Shown here: in pieces, positions 36,314 through 51,700 of the stretch
How positions within the stretch are numbered: the stretch's first letter is position 1
How the letters are laid out: the number at the start of each line of letters is the position of its first letter
Assembly: GCA_002790835.1 (NCBI GenBank)
Contig: PFVX01000035.1
Location: 42,376 to 106,375 of the forward strand
Direction: 5' to 3'
DNA from: a bacterium CG_4_9_14_3_um_filter_65_15
GTDB lineage: Bacteria; Krumholzibacteriota; Krumholzibacteriia; LZORAL124-64-63
Length of the DNA: 64,000 nucleotides
Notes under the pieces: generated by a model
What the model saw: the letters and a program-made list of their open reading frames with translations, nothing else
The model's database searches: none
What the model was told of the DNA's origin: nothing
Translations under genes and position numbers: made by a program

Positions 36314-38950
36314 TCAGCGGGTGAACCGCCAGGCCAACCTCATCACCGTTTCCGGACCCGGCCCCCAGGCGCCCGTCGTCAGGCGGTACCGCTCCCCCGT
36401 CAGGTTCCGGAAGGCCAGGGAGATGTCCGCCCCCACCAGCCGGAAACCCACGATCAGATCGGTGAGCGTGCGCGCCGGCAAGACGGCCGTGCGTTCGGGG
36501 TCCCAGGGGTCGGCCATGGCTCCCACGTGGGTCCGGATCAGGGCCAGTTCGAGGATGCCGTCCTCGGCAAAGAAATGGTTTTCCCACATGAGGGTCAGGC
36601 GCCCGAATTTCTCGGGAGCCAGCGAAGCCGGCGGCAGACCGTTGAGGGTGTAATCCTGCCATGTGCCCTCGTAGCGGATGCGTCCCCAGCCCAGGAATCG
36701 CCCTTCGTGGCCAACCCCGGCGGTTACCCGTCGATAATCCAGCCCCGCCCCGTTGACCCACCGACCCCTCTGCGGGTCGGCGGTGTCCGGTTGCCAGGCG
36801 ATGCCGTCGTCGATGCGGCCGACGGACCCGTCCATGGCAAGATCGATGCCCAGCATCGAGCCGGTCATTTTCCCGCCCATACGGCGGGTCCGTTCCCGTT
36901 TGAGGTCGGGGTTGGGTTCCAGGATCAGTTCCCGATCGTCGACGTTGTGGCGCAGAACCGTCCCCCATTCGTCACTGCGAGGGGCCCGGCCTCCCTTTTC
37001 CCAGAAGAGTCCCCAACGCGCACCCCATTGCCCCGACAACTCGGCGCCCCAGGTCCCGTCCCAACCCAGACGGTTGTTCCACAGGCCACCACCATGCCCC
37101 TGCACCGCAAGCCCCGCGATCCGGTGCCCCGACTCCAGGACCAGTCGAGCATCCTGTCCATCCAGATGCACCGGACCCGCCGCCGGCCCGGCCCACGCCG
37201 AATCCGGTCCCGAGTCGTCCAGGGTCCAGCTGGTCAACGAAATGGACAAACGGGTGCGCGGCCCCGCTTCGCCGGAAGGGGCGCCGGCAGCGGGCGGAGG
37301 GTTCGCCTTTGTTTGATCCAGGGAATCGGAAAGCGCCGGGGCAAGGGAATCGGCCAAGGAATCGGCAAAGGCATCCCCCAAGGAATCCGGTGCAGAGATC
37401 GCCACCGGAGCAGGCAGCGATTGCCCCCGGGGTCCCAGCAGACTGAACTCCAGGAGCAGGCCCTCCAGCCCGGTGTTCAACAAACGCCCGCTGGTGTCGG
37501 CCGACACCGCCACCGGATCGAAATAGACATCCCGGTTGCGCCAGAACAGCGCCGCGCGCACGCCCACCGGTCCGGTGCGCGCCTGCATGTCGGCCGCTAG
37601 ACCACTGGCCCACATCTCCTGGTGATCCTCTCCCAGGACGGGCAGCAGATCCTTGGTCTTGCGGCCGAAGTCATAGTCGACGTCGAGGCTGCCACCGTCG
37701 GCCAGGGTGCGGGTCAGACGGGCATGGCTTTGACGCACCCGGGCGTGCCCGGGGAAGTCGGTGTCGAGAACGGGGTCGAAAACGTCGGCCGGACGATCCG
37801 TGTAGTTGTAGCCCTCCTTGTCCAGGTTTTCCTGGAACTCGAAACCGAAACGCCAGGGAGCCCGCGGCGTGAGGATCTGCACCAATCTGCCGTAGGTTTC
37901 ATGGCGCCCCTTGGTGCCCTCGTAGGAGGAGAAACCGTCGCCGGGCAGAGGGTCATGACGGTGCAGGTCCATCCGTCCGCCCGTCCCGCCCCAACCATCC
38001 TGCCCGAATGCCGTTGCCTCCAGGTCCATGCCCGCGATGCACACCAGAGCCGGATCGTCGGCGAGAATGTGTCCGGTGCCCAGGGGGAGCCCGTCGCGGG
38101 TGAACAACGGTTGGGGCGAGGTCGACACCTCTCCCAGAATGCGGATGGCGGCCCCGAGACCACCATCGGATAGGGGCACGAGATTGCCCCGCCAGGCCAG
38201 ACGTTCAAGGAGGGATTGCGAGAAGGGCTGCCACAGGCCGCGTTGCCAGCCGTTCACTCCCCTGGTCACGGGAGCGACAACTCGCACACTGTCGGCGGCC
38301 GCCGGTTCCTGGGCGTCCACGATCGCCGGACGGGCCACAGCCAGGGTCGCCAGCAGGGCCAACCCCGCCAGACGATTCCTTCCGGTCAGTCCCGAGGGAC
38401 CGAGATGCCGCAGTCGTCGGGCCAGGGGCGGGAACAAGGCGGCGAAAATGGCGAGGTTGGTACCCAGGTGAATCATGGCAAACGGTATTGCTCCGGTCAG
38501 AACGACCAAGGGTTCGAGGCCAAAGCCCAACAGGACGGCGCAGGTGGTGACGGCCTCGTACCAGGCGGTGCCGACCAGGGCGAGAACCAGGGCGGCCAAA
38601 TGCGAGCGCCATCCTGTATCGCCGTGCACGCGGCTGAGAGTACGCCAGATCCCGCCCAGAATTCCCATCCCCGCAAAACCCAGCATCTGGGCCGCCAACA
38701 ACCACACCACCGGCAATCCATAGGGAGAGCCCAGCGAATAAAGCGCCGCAGCCAGGGCCCCGCCCAGGGCGCCGGCGCGGACACCGAGCACGACGCCCGC
38801 CAGGGCCACGACCAGACTCATGAGTTCGAGGTTGGGAATACCCGCCAGCAGGTAACCCACACCGGTGGCCGTACCGGTGAACATCCCCAGCAGGACCGCT
38901 ACGCGGACGGCGCCAGGCCGTCGATCCGAATTGGCTTGAGAGTGAATCAT
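36314..38950 (-). CDS. ECF S-component-like membrane domain fused in frame to a TonB-receptor-like barrel
   Basis: One uninterrupted 878-codon frame joins two proteins that normally sit in different membranes. Residues ~15-190 form five or six transmembrane helices with IPNLELMSLVVALAG and WLLAAQMLGFAGMG, resembling substrate-binding S-components of energy-coupling-factor vitamin transporters. Residues ~194-219 (RLAGLALLATLAVARPA then VDAQEP) look like a signal peptide. From ~220 on there is a plug-like region (VCIAGMDLEATAFGQDG...GGTGGRMDL) and an aromatic-rich barrel with an insert of Asp/Ser/Leu repeats. No ATG or Shine-Dalgarno lies near the junction. Either a polyprotein split by signal peptidase or two genes with an unusual internal start. 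Confidence 0.8.
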   Translation of the reverse strand: MIHSQANSDRRPGAVRVAVLLGMFTGTATGVGYLLAGIPNLELMSLVVALAGVVLGVRAGALGGALAAALYSLGSPYGLPVVWLLAAQMLGFAGMGILGGIWRTLSRVHGDTGWRSHLAALVLALVGTAWYEAVTTCAVLLGFGLEPLVVLTGAIPFAMIHLGTNLAIFAALFPPLARRLRHLGPSGLTGRNRLAGLALLATLAVARPAIVDAQEPAAADSVRVVAPVTRGVNGWQRGLWQPFSQSLLERLAWRGNLVPLSDGGLGAAIRILGEVSTSPQPLFTRDGLPLGTGHILADDPALVCIAGMDLEATAFGQDGWGGTGGRMDLHRHDPLPGDGFSSYEGTKGRHETYGRLVQILTPRAPWRFGFEFQENLDKEGYNYTDRPADVFDPVLDTDFPGHARVRQSHARLTRTLADGGSLDVDYDFGRKTKDLLPVLGEDHQEMWASGLAADMQARTGPVGVRAALFWRNRDVYFDPVAVSADTSGRLLNTGLEGLLLEFSLLGPRGQSLPAPVAISAPDSLGDAFADSLADSLAPALSDSLDQTKANPPPAAGAPSGEAGPRTRLSISLTSWTLDDSGPDSAWAGPAAGPVHLDGQDARLVLESGHRIAGLAVQGHGGGLWNNRLGWDGTWGAELSGQWGARWGLFWEKGGRAPRSDEWGTVLRHNVDDRELILEPNPDLKRERTRRMGGKMTGSMLGIDLAMDGSVGRIDDGIAWQPDTADPQRGRWVNGAGLDYRRVTAGVGHEGRFLGWGRIRYEGTWQDYTLNGLPPASLAPEKFGRLTLMWENHFFAEDGILELALIRTHVGAMADPWDPERTAVLPARTLTDLIVGFRLVGADISLAFRNLTGERYRLTTGAWGPGPETVMRLAWRFTR

Positions 38951-38987
38951 CGGGGAATCTTAACTCACGACCCCGAAGTTGGGTAGC

Positions 38988-39025
38988 GCGAGAAGGCCGG
39001 CCCGCTCCAGACCGGCCCGACTCGC
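38988..39025. terminator. Compound hairpin upstream of the fusion gene
   Basis: Outer arms GCGAG/CTCGC (38988-38992, 39021-39025) enclose inner arms GGCCGG/CCGGCC (38995-39000, 39012-39017). No U-tract follows on the minus strand. It may end the TPR gene transcript, but support is weak. Confidence 0.3.
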
Positions 39026-39045
39026 GGAAGCGGAATCCTGGTGGG

Positions 39046-40593
39046 TCAAACTCTGGCCGGGGTCAGGACAGCCCTTCGGGCCACCACGTCCATGAACTCC
39101 GGATCTTCGGCCAGAATGCGGTCATAGCTGGCGGCTGCCGCGTCCAGCAGCTTTTCCTTTTCCTGGAGCTTGGCCAGATAGTAGAGGATCCCCAGGCGAC
39201 CTTTCGCGCTGACGATATCGTCGTGGCTGGCATCCTCGAGAACCTGGCGCGCCTCGTCCTGGCGGTTGGCCCGTTCGAGGGTCATGGCCCACATCTCGTA
39301 GGCACGGGGGGCAAATTCGGGATCGGAAACAGCCGCCTGAAACGAAGCCAGGGCCTTGTCGGCCATGCCCATCTCCAGATAGACCAGACCCATTTCGTAT
39401 TGGCGGTCCGCGGTGTCCTGATCCCCACCCACCTGGGTGCCGATCTCCTCGGTGATGGTTTCCAGCTGATCGTTCGCCATGCCCAGCAAATCGCCGTCGT
39501 CTTCGGCCAGGATCTGCTCCAGCAGATTGATTTTTCCCTCCGGAGCCACGGTCGCTGTGTCTTGGGACGCGTCGTCGACAGCCGAGGCCAGGACTTCATC
39601 CAGGCCGCCGCCGGTATCGATGCTGATACAGCCGTCCTCGTCTTTTTCCAGGGCGAGGGGATCGATATTCAGCGACGGGGACTTGTCCGACTCATCCTCG
39701 TTGTCCGCGGTGATTTTCGCATTCAGGCCCTCGAAGCTGGTCTCATTATCCGCGGCCGGGATATGGGGATTGTCATATGACAGGTCGGCAAAACTGATTT
39801 CCGACGCCGGCCCAGCGACCTCGTCGAACTCAACGGTGGCCGTGGGTGAGGCTTCACCGAAGTGGGCTGCGGGTGCATCGTCAGTCAATTCCACCGCACC
39901 GAAATCGGCAAAGACCCCTTCTGCGACCGGTCGATCGGGCGTAAAGTTGGGATCCACCAGTTGACGCCAGCGAACGTATTCCGGGTAGTTGACCACGGAG
40001 CTTTCCCGGGTGACCACGGACTCGATGGCAACTTCGGCCCCCGTCTTGTCTTCGGCATAGGTCTGGCAGCAAAGCAGGACTTCCGCCCGGGCCGTTTCCA
40101 GGGACATATTCCACATGCGGAATACCTGGACCAGCTTGTCCAGAATCTCGCCGTCGTCGTGATAGAGGTCCAGCAGGGTCACGCACCGTTTGCTGAATAT
40201 CTCCTTCAACTCGCCGGACACCGCACTGCTGGCGGCCAAGAAGGCCAGCACATGCTCGCTCCCCTCGGCCTTCAACCCCTGGCCGGCCCGCGATTCGGCA
40301 AGGTACCAGTGGGCGTTGACGTTGTCGGAGTCGTAACGAAGGATCTTCTTGTAGATCGCCACGGCGTTGTGGGTCAGGCCGTTTTTGCGATAAAGGGATG
40401 CGGCGCTCAGAAAGTGGCGGACGGCGCGGCCGGTGTCTCCGGCCTTCAACCAGATATCGCCCAACTCATTGACCGGAGTCGGGTTCTTTTTCTCAATCTC
40501 AAGAATCTGTTCGTAAACGGAAATGGCCCGTTCCCAGTCCCGTTCCTTGCCCGCCTTGTAGGCATCCTGCTTGAGTTGACTCAACTTGGACAA
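39046..40593 (-). CDS. Cytoplasmic TPR protein with acidic central region
   Basis: The 515-residue protein has no signal peptide (starts MSKLSQLKQDAYKAGKERD). TPR units cover residues ~10-115 and ~390-500; the middle (~225-370) is acidic and low-complexity. The layout suggests a scaffold with a flexible linker. It stands alone in front of the barrel/ComEA unit with 108 bp upstream. No specific function can be named; similar proteins occur near motility genes in other lineages but that is only suggestive. Confidence 0.8.
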   Translation of the reverse strand: MSKLSQLKQDAYKAGKERDWERAISVYEQILEIEKKNPTPVNELGDIWLKAGDTGRAVRHFLSAASLYRKNGLTHNAVAIYKKILRYDSDNVNAHWYLAESRAGQGLKAEGSEHVLAFLAASSAVSGELKEIFSKRCVTLLDLYHDDGEILDKLVQVFRMWNMSLETARAEVLLCCQTYAEDKTGAEVAIESVVTRESSVVNYPEYVRWRQLVDPNFTPDRPVAEGVFADFGAVELTDDAPAAHFGEASPTATVEFDEVAGPASEISFADLSYDNPHIPAADNETSFEGLNAKITADNEDESDKSPSLNIDPLALEKDEDGCISIDTGGGLDEVLASAVDDASQDTATVAPEGKINLLEQILAEDDGDLLGMANDQLETITEEIGTQVGGDQDTADRQYEMGLVYLEMGMADKALASFQAAVSDPEFAPRAYEMWAMTLERANRQDEARQVLEDASHDDIVSAKGRLGILYYLAKLQEKEKLLDAAAASYDRILAEDPEFMDVVARRAVLTPARV

Positions 40594-40701
40594 GAGACAG
40601 CTCCCTACTGATGGTAGGTTCCCCGGCTCCGGCTGCTCGGCACGTGGCCGGGACCGGCAATACTGGCTAAGTGATCGTCCCGGAAGTCAGGAAGTTGAGG
40701 A

Positions 40702-42024
40702 CTAAATCCGACGACCGCGCAAAAAAACGGCTGCGGCGGGATTGTGCCCGGCATGATAGGGAACCAGACGGTAGTCGTCTCCGTCGAGAACCACGAAATC
40801 AGCGCTTTTGCCCGGAGTCAGGGATCCGGTCTCGTTTTGCAGTCCGAGGGCCCAGGCGGCGTTGAGGGTGGCCGCGGCCAGGCTTTCGGCGGGTGTCATG
40901 CGCATCTGGGTGCAGGCAATGGACATGACCAGAGGCATCGACAGGATGGGACAGCTGCCGGGATTGAAGTCGGTCGCCAGCGCCACCGCGCATCCGGCCG
41001 CGATCATGTCCCGGGCCGGAGCGTACGTCCGCAATCCCAGGCTGAAAACCGTGCCGGGCAGCAGGACCGCGACGGTTCCGGAAGCCGCCAGGGCGGTGAT
41101 GCCCGAAGGGTCGATCATGATCAGATGGTCGGCGGAACCCGCCCCCAGGGATGCAGCCAGGGCCGCACCGCCGAATGGCTCCAGTTCGTCCGCGTGCACC
41201 GTCAGGGCCATGCCGAGCTCCCGGGCCCGGACCAGGATGCGGCGGCTCTCATCCAGGTTGAACACGGAGGGTTCGCAGAAAACATCGGCCCGCTCGGCCA
41301 AACCGGCCCCGGCGACTTCGGGCAGGATCGTATCGCAGATCAGCGAAAGGTAGTCCTCCCTGCGGTCCCGATACTCCGGGGGAATCTCATGCGCGGCCAG
41401 GCAGGTGCGCACCAGCCGCACTCCGGTGTTCGAAGCGATCCGCCCGGCGGCGCGCAAAATCTTCAACTCCGCAGCAGGCTCCAGCCCGTACCCGCTCTTG
41501 ATCTCCACCGTCGCGGTGCCGTGGGCCATCATCTCCCGCATCCGCGTGGTCCCCGCAGCCACCAGTTCGTCTTCGCTGCGTTTGCGCAGATCGCCCACCG
41601 AAGCCATGATGCCTCCGCCCGCGGCGGCGATCTCGAGATAGCTTTCACCCCGGATCCGCCGTTCGTACTCGTCCTGCCGGGTGCGGCCGAATACGAGGTG
41701 GGTATGGGGATCGACAAAGGCGGGAATGACGGCGGCACCGCCCACGTCCTGCCGCCCCATGCCCGATTGATCAACGCCCGCCTGGGCCATGGCAGCCAGC
41801 AACCCGGGCCGGCTTCCCGTGGCCACGATCCGCCCGGCGGCGCAGACCAGCATGCCGTCGGCGACGGTTTCGCTCCGATCCAGATCGGCGCCCCGCAGGG
41901 GCCCGCTCACCCCCACGGTGTCACCGTGATCCAGGGTGAGGAGCTGCCCGATATTCTCCACCGCAAAATCCGGACGGATTATCCCGGTGGCCAGATCCGG
42001 GTGAAGTCGGGGGGCACCGACCAT
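40702..42024 (-). CDS. hutI: Imidazolonepropionase
   Basis: HutI hydrolyses imidazolone-5-propionate to formimino-glutamate in histidine breakdown. The 440-residue amidohydrolase has metal ligands in DPHTHLVFGRTR, the substrate region KSGYGLEPAAELKIL, AAHEIPPEYR, HADELEPFGGAALA and TDFNPGSCP. About 40 extra N-terminal residues precede the usual start. It begins 3 bp after the helicase gene; no other hut gene is in the window. Confidence 0.92.
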   Translation of the reverse strand: MVGAPRLHPDLATGIIRPDFAVENIGQLLTLDHGDTVGVSGPLRGADLDRSETVADGMLVCAAGRIVATGSRPGLLAAMAQAGVDQSGMGRQDVGGAAVIPAFVDPHTHLVFGRTRQDEYERRIRGESYLEIAAAGGGIMASVGDLRKRSEDELVAAGTTRMREMMAHGTATVEIKSGYGLEPAAELKILRAAGRIASNTGVRLVRTCLAAHEIPPEYRDRREDYLSLICDTILPEVAGAGLAERADVFCEPSVFNLDESRRILVRARELGMALTVHADELEPFGGAALAASLGAGSADHLIMIDPSGITALAASGTVAVLLPGTVFSLGLRTYAPARDMIAAGCAVALATDFNPGSCPILSMPLVMSIACTQMRMTPAESLAAATLNAAWALGLQNETGSLTPGKSADFVVLDGDDYRLVPYHAGHNPAAAVFLRGRRI

Positions 42025-42027
42025 GGG

Positions 42028-46801
<4,774 letters not shown>

Positions 46802-48712
46802 TCAAAAGGATTCCAGAAGCGTGACGTGAAGCTTGGCGAGGTCGAAATCCACGGTGCCCGGAAAGCCGACGGCCAGGGAAAGATCCCCGCCCCGGGTGCG
46901 GGCCAGCAATCCCAGTCCATAGCCGCGGGGATACCCTCGCGAGCCGAACGTATCTCCCGGTGATGTCGGGTCCTCGCTGCGGAACTCAAAATATCCCAGG
47001 TCCCAGAAAGTGTAAACCCGCGAGCTGCGGACACTCCCCACACGCAGTTCCACGCCACCCCATGCCGCGCGGCTGCCGTGAAACTCCCGTTCGTTGTAGC
47101 CGCGCAGGGTGTTGGCCCCCCCGAACCAGAACTGTTCGCCCAGAGGGACAACCTCCCTTCCTCCGGTCTGCTCACGATAGGAAATGCGACCGGCTAGGCC
47201 GAGAGCCGCCCCCAGGCGTAATTCTCCCGCGAAATCCATGCTGTAGATCCGGACGGTGGTGGAGGTACCCAGCCGGGCCACGCTCGTGGCGTCACCCTGA
47301 TCGATCCGACTCAGGTCGCTGCCCCAGGCGCTGGTGATCCCGAACCGACCCGACCATCCGCTCAGGTCGCGGTTGCCCCGCTTGTGCAGCAGGAATCCCC
47401 CCGCCCGTGACCGGGAGGTGCGCTCCAGGGTACCGGTCGGGTACGTGGAACGGTCCCACCCGAGTTCCAGACCCAAACCCCATAAGGCCACCACCGGCAG
47501 TTCCCACGCGCCATCCGCTTCGAACCGCGTGTAGACCCCCTTGCGGATCTCGCTGCCCAGGCCGGCCTGCATATCCAGGGGGGAGCCCAGGACCAGCGGT
47601 TCCCGGTATTGGAAGCCGATGCGGGACATGCCCGCGCCGTCATCGCGCCAGCCGGCCTGGAGTCCCCGTCCGGTGCCCGCCATGTTGGGAAGATCCAGAT
47701 CCACCTGTCCGCTGATGCGACTCGGGCCGGACGTGCTGCTGCGACTCACCCCGAGCACCGCCTGCACCCGGTTGACTTTTCGCCGCGGCACCACGGGGAA
47801 GTGGATCCCCACCGTGTCCGGCGAGGATGTCAAATAGATCCGCGGCCGTCCGACCTCGGCGTAGAGGTCCCGGGCCTGCAAGCGCTGGACAGCCAGATCC
47901 AAAGCGGAACTGCGGACCGGGTCTCCCCGCCGCAATCCCGAGGTCCGCACCAGGAAGGATTTCCCGGGGCCGGATTCCAGGCTGCTGGTCACCGGCCCGA
48001 TGACCGCCGGCCGCCCCGGCAGCAAGCTGGCGTTGACCAGAACCGTGTGAGCCTGCGGATCCAGATCGATGCCTCGCGTGACCCATCGCGGGAAGGGGTA
48101 TCCCGATTCACCCAGCGCAGCGAGAATCCCGCCGGCTCCCACCCGGATCCCCTCGGGAGCGAAACGCTTGCCCCGAGGAGGCAGGAGTTTTTGCAGGAGT
48201 TCGTCGCGACCGGGAAAATCAGGCCCCTCAATTTCGAAATCCGCCAGGGTCCACTCTGGGCCCGGATTCACCACCAGGGTATCCGGACCACTCTCTTTCC
48301 CGGTCCGGAATGTCACCTGGGCTTCCAGGTACCCCCGCTCCAGCCAGCGATCGCGGAGCCTGGCGGCGAGGGAGCGGACCGGGGGTTCTGGTGCGTTGTT
48401 TCCCGTCCGGGTCCGCAGGAGTCGGGCCAAAAATTCCGTGCGCGTGAGAAAGCTGTCCGGAGCGGCCTCGGCCAAACCGGATACATCCATGCCGTCCAGC
48501 ACCGTGGGAACCTGCTGCCGCGACCACTGATTATCCGCTGCGAACCAGGCCCCGCAGTCGGGACAGGCCGCAGCTTGAACGCCCGGGACCACCACCGGTG
48601 ATTTCCGGAGCGGTGTCTTGCCCACCGCAGAGCTTCCCCACACCAAGAGAGCCAGGAGGATCAGCAGGTCACAGCGCCTAGAAGCGGGCCGTGGATTCCA
48701 GCCGGAAATCAT
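46802..48712 (-). CDS. Omp85/TamA-like outer-membrane protein
   Basis: The 636-residue protein has a signal peptide (LLILLALLVWGSSAVG), a Cys pair (CPDCGAWF) soon after it, POTRA-like regions between about residues 100 and 300 (RWLERGYLEAQVTF, ALGESGYPFPRWV) and a C-terminal barrel. The Omp85 hallmark GGANTLRGYNEREFHG is near residue 529, and the chain ends DFDLAKLHVTLLESF. ATG 48712 overlaps the SprA-like gene by 35 bp but has a strong GGAGG seven bases upstream. Coupled to the SprA-like barrel, it may help assemble it. Confidence 0.88.
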   Translation of the reverse strand: MISGWNPRPASRRCDLLILLALLVWGSSAVGKTPLRKSPVVVPGVQAAACPDCGAWFAADNQWSRQQVPTVLDGMDVSGLAEAAPDSFLTRTEFLARLLRTRTGNNAPEPPVRSLAARLRDRWLERGYLEAQVTFRTGKESGPDTLVVNPGPEWTLADFEIEGPDFPGRDELLQKLLPPRGKRFAPEGIRVGAGGILAALGESGYPFPRWVTRGIDLDPQAHTVLVNASLLPGRPAVIGPVTSSLESGPGKSFLVRTSGLRRGDPVRSSALDLAVQRLQARDLYAEVGRPRIYLTSSPDTVGIHFPVVPRRKVNRVQAVLGVSRSSTSGPSRISGQVDLDLPNMAGTGRGLQAGWRDDGAGMSRIGFQYREPLVLGSPLDMQAGLGSEIRKGVYTRFEADGAWELPVVALWGLGLELGWDRSTYPTGTLERTSRSRAGGFLLHKRGNRDLSGWSGRFGITSAWGSDLSRIDQGDATSVARLGTSTTVRIYSMDFAGELRLGAALGLAGRISYREQTGGREVVPLGEQFWFGGANTLRGYNEREFHGSRAAWGGVELRVGSVRSSRVYTFWDLGYFEFRSEDPTSPGDTFGSRGYPRGYGLGLLARTRGGDLSLAVGFPGTVDFDLAKLHVTLLESF

Positions 48713-51700
48713 GCTGCCACCTCCTTTCTCCTTCCTTGCGGGCGAACCAGTTGGCGGCGACCGTCAGGAATCGCGTCGGCTCCCAGGCCAGTCGCATGGA
48801 AACGTCCACCTTGACTCCCTGGGTCGGGAAAAACCAGGGCCGCACCGCACCCGGGGGTTCCCGGCTGGAGACGTTTCCCGCCCGGACATCTCCCTGGAGC
48901 GTCCAGGCCCGGTGCAGACGGCTGCGCACGGTGGGATGCCCCGCCCATTCGTTCTGGACCACCTCGCTCACCGCGTCACTGCGTTGGGTATACTCCCCCT
49001 GCAGATTCAGCCTCAGCTCCGGACCCGGACTGAAGACCCACCCCAATTCGGCGGTCCTGGTCCCCACGGCGATGCTGCGCCGCGCGCTGAGGAGATCCTC
49101 GGTGCTGGAGCGGTTCTCGCTCCCTTCCAGGAACCGGGCCTGCCAGGACGTTGTGCGTCCGGTGCGCACGCTCCCCCGCACTTGCCAGGTGCGCTGGAGG
49201 CGATCCTCGGGGTGGGAAGCGAATTGTCGATCCCGGGTCTGGCGAAATTCGAATTTTCCCCGCAGATCCACCCCGGGGTGGTTTTTCAACAGGGTCATTT
49301 CCTCGGTCACCGACACGTCGCCGAGCACCGTGCTGCTGTCACGCAAGACCAGACCGGGGTCCAGCCGCAACAAGCTGCCCACGTCGTCGGTGGTGCTGCG
49401 CCCTTCCACCGAGGCGAGGGTCTGTACCGACCAGGCGCCGAACCAGCGCTCCCGGCCCAGGAATACGAATTCCTGGCGCCAGTTGAGGTCGGCACGCACG
49501 GCGGTTGTCGCAACCAGGCTATCGGTCCCGGCCAAAACCACGTCGTAGGCGCCCAGGTCGAGGCCCAGAAAGCGCCCGTCCTGGTCGTAATCTCCCTGCC
49601 GGTCACCCACGAAGACGATCTGCCGGTCGAGAACCTCGGTCCGACTGTTGTCGACCCGATAACCGAGGGTAAAATCCGTGCCCGTACGATCCCACTTTCC
49701 CGCCACGGTGGTACGGGCCAGTCGCGTGGTCTGTTCGGCTTTGCCCGGAGCCCGGATGCGCCGCAGGGTCCCCTCACCCACCAGGCGCATGCCACCGACC
49801 TGCCCCGTGGTCAGATTCAACCGGGTCGTGCGCCCGTCGCGCTGCCGGCCCCAGGTCCCGGTCTGCAGGGAGTCGGCGAGGTCCCGCTGGAAGGCGACGT
49901 TCCAGGTCAGGGCGCGCCCGGTGTCGCCCACCAGCCCCACACCGTATTGCTCCTGCCTGAATCCCGCCGAGCCGGACCCGGTGTGGGCGGCGTCACGCCA
50001 GCGCTGGAAGCCGTAGTTGATCGAGGGCCGCAGCCAGGCCACGCGCCAGCTCACTTCGTGGCGGCGCAAGGTGCTCGCGATGTCCAGGGGATCGATCCGG
50101 TCGGCGGCCGTGGCCTCGTTCCACAGATGAGTTCCCGCGAACCCGCCCCAGCGCCAGGATCCGGTCCAGGAGGTCAAGGAAGCCGTCAGGTCGCCCCCAT
50201 GGTCGAGCCCGTTCCGGGAGAGCCCCACCTTGACCTGACGTTTCGCCGATCCGGCCTCCCATCCGCCACGCAAGACGGTTTGCCTGTCGGCCTCCTGCAG
50301 GAAACCCACCCGGCGCGCCCGTTCCTCCAGCCCCCAGCGCCGGTAGGAGAAAACGTCGCGGACCAGTTCGAAGGGTCGGAAGGTGGCGTCCAGGTCGTCG
50401 ATGCTGCCGGCTGCGTGGACACGTCCCAGGCTCCGCCCCGCCAGGCGCAATTCCCGTGGCGCGAATGCCGCCGCGAGACGCAAGGCGTGCCCCTGGTCGT
50501 CGCCGTCGTCCAGCTGGGAAAGCCGATTGAGATCCTGCTGGGAGACGTCCCACTCCGCCTGCAGGTGGGATTCCGCCGTGTCGCCCACGGCGGCGGTCAT
50601 GCTCATCATGGAATGGGACACCGGCAGGTCCAGGGGGCGGCCCACCCGGTAGGTCCCCAATCCTTCTCCCCGATAAACGAACAGACGGGCCCCGGTGGCG
50701 TCGAGGGTGGCGAGGTCATAATCCCCCAGGCCGATGCCGACGTAGTAGAAACTGACGTCCCAGGCTCCGGATGCGGGGGCGGCCACGTAGTGGGTGCCGC
50801 CTGCGTCTTCCACCAGATTGTAGGTCCCATTGCTGTCGGGCACGGCCACCGCGCCCGGAGCAATCGCCAGGGACGCGTCGTCCCCCGCCGAAGCCAGGGT
50901 GGCTTCGTCCTCCGGGCCCAGCGTTCCGGTGCGCAGCCTGCCGGGGTCGTCTTTCTCGCTGATCATCCGGACCCGGAATTCCCCGTCTGCGACCAGCCCG
51001 GGCACCGTGAAATCCAGCCCGGCGCCCGCGCCGGTGACGGTCCTTCCGTACGGCCCCTCACCCTCCTCGAATTCCACCACGATGGACGATTCGGCGGTGA
51101 TCAGTTTGTGATACGTGAAGGTGACCGAACCGCGCACGTAATCGATGACGTAGTCCCGATCCGACCCCCGGACCAGAGAGATCCCGTCCAGGGACACCCG
51201 CTCCGATCCGGCCACGATGAACAGGTTCCCCGACCCGTCCCCGCCGCCCAGGAAGTAGGGACCCTGGTTGGATTCCTCTCCTTTGATCTGCAAGGTCCGA
51301 TATCGCCCCCGGGGCGATCCCGCTAGAACGTCGAAACTGAGCTGTCCATTGCGGCCGGCGAAGGTCACGCCCTGGAGTTTGCGGCGGTAGCCGCCATACA
51401 CGGTACCGGGACGGCGGGCCACGAAATCGCCCAGGGTTGCGTTCCATCCCCGGCCCTGGAGCTGTACCAGGACCTTGTCGATATCCCGCAATTGTTGGGT
51501 ATTGCCCTCGGGCACCACGGGCAGGTTGTCGTCCGAAAGGAAGGCGCGCACGGAGATGTCGGGTGTCAGGTGACCGCTGATGTCCAGGCGGAGGTTCTGG
51601 TCCACCACCATGTCCCTGCGGCTGCCCGAGGAGACCTGGATCGTCTTGCTGCCGCGCACATCGAGTTGCCCGGTCGATCCGGTGGCCATAACCTTATCCG

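Noticed and set aside
48618..51326. 902-codon plus-strand frame opposite the SprA-like gene
   Set aside because: Pro/Arg/Gly-rich shadow of a real beta-barrel gene.
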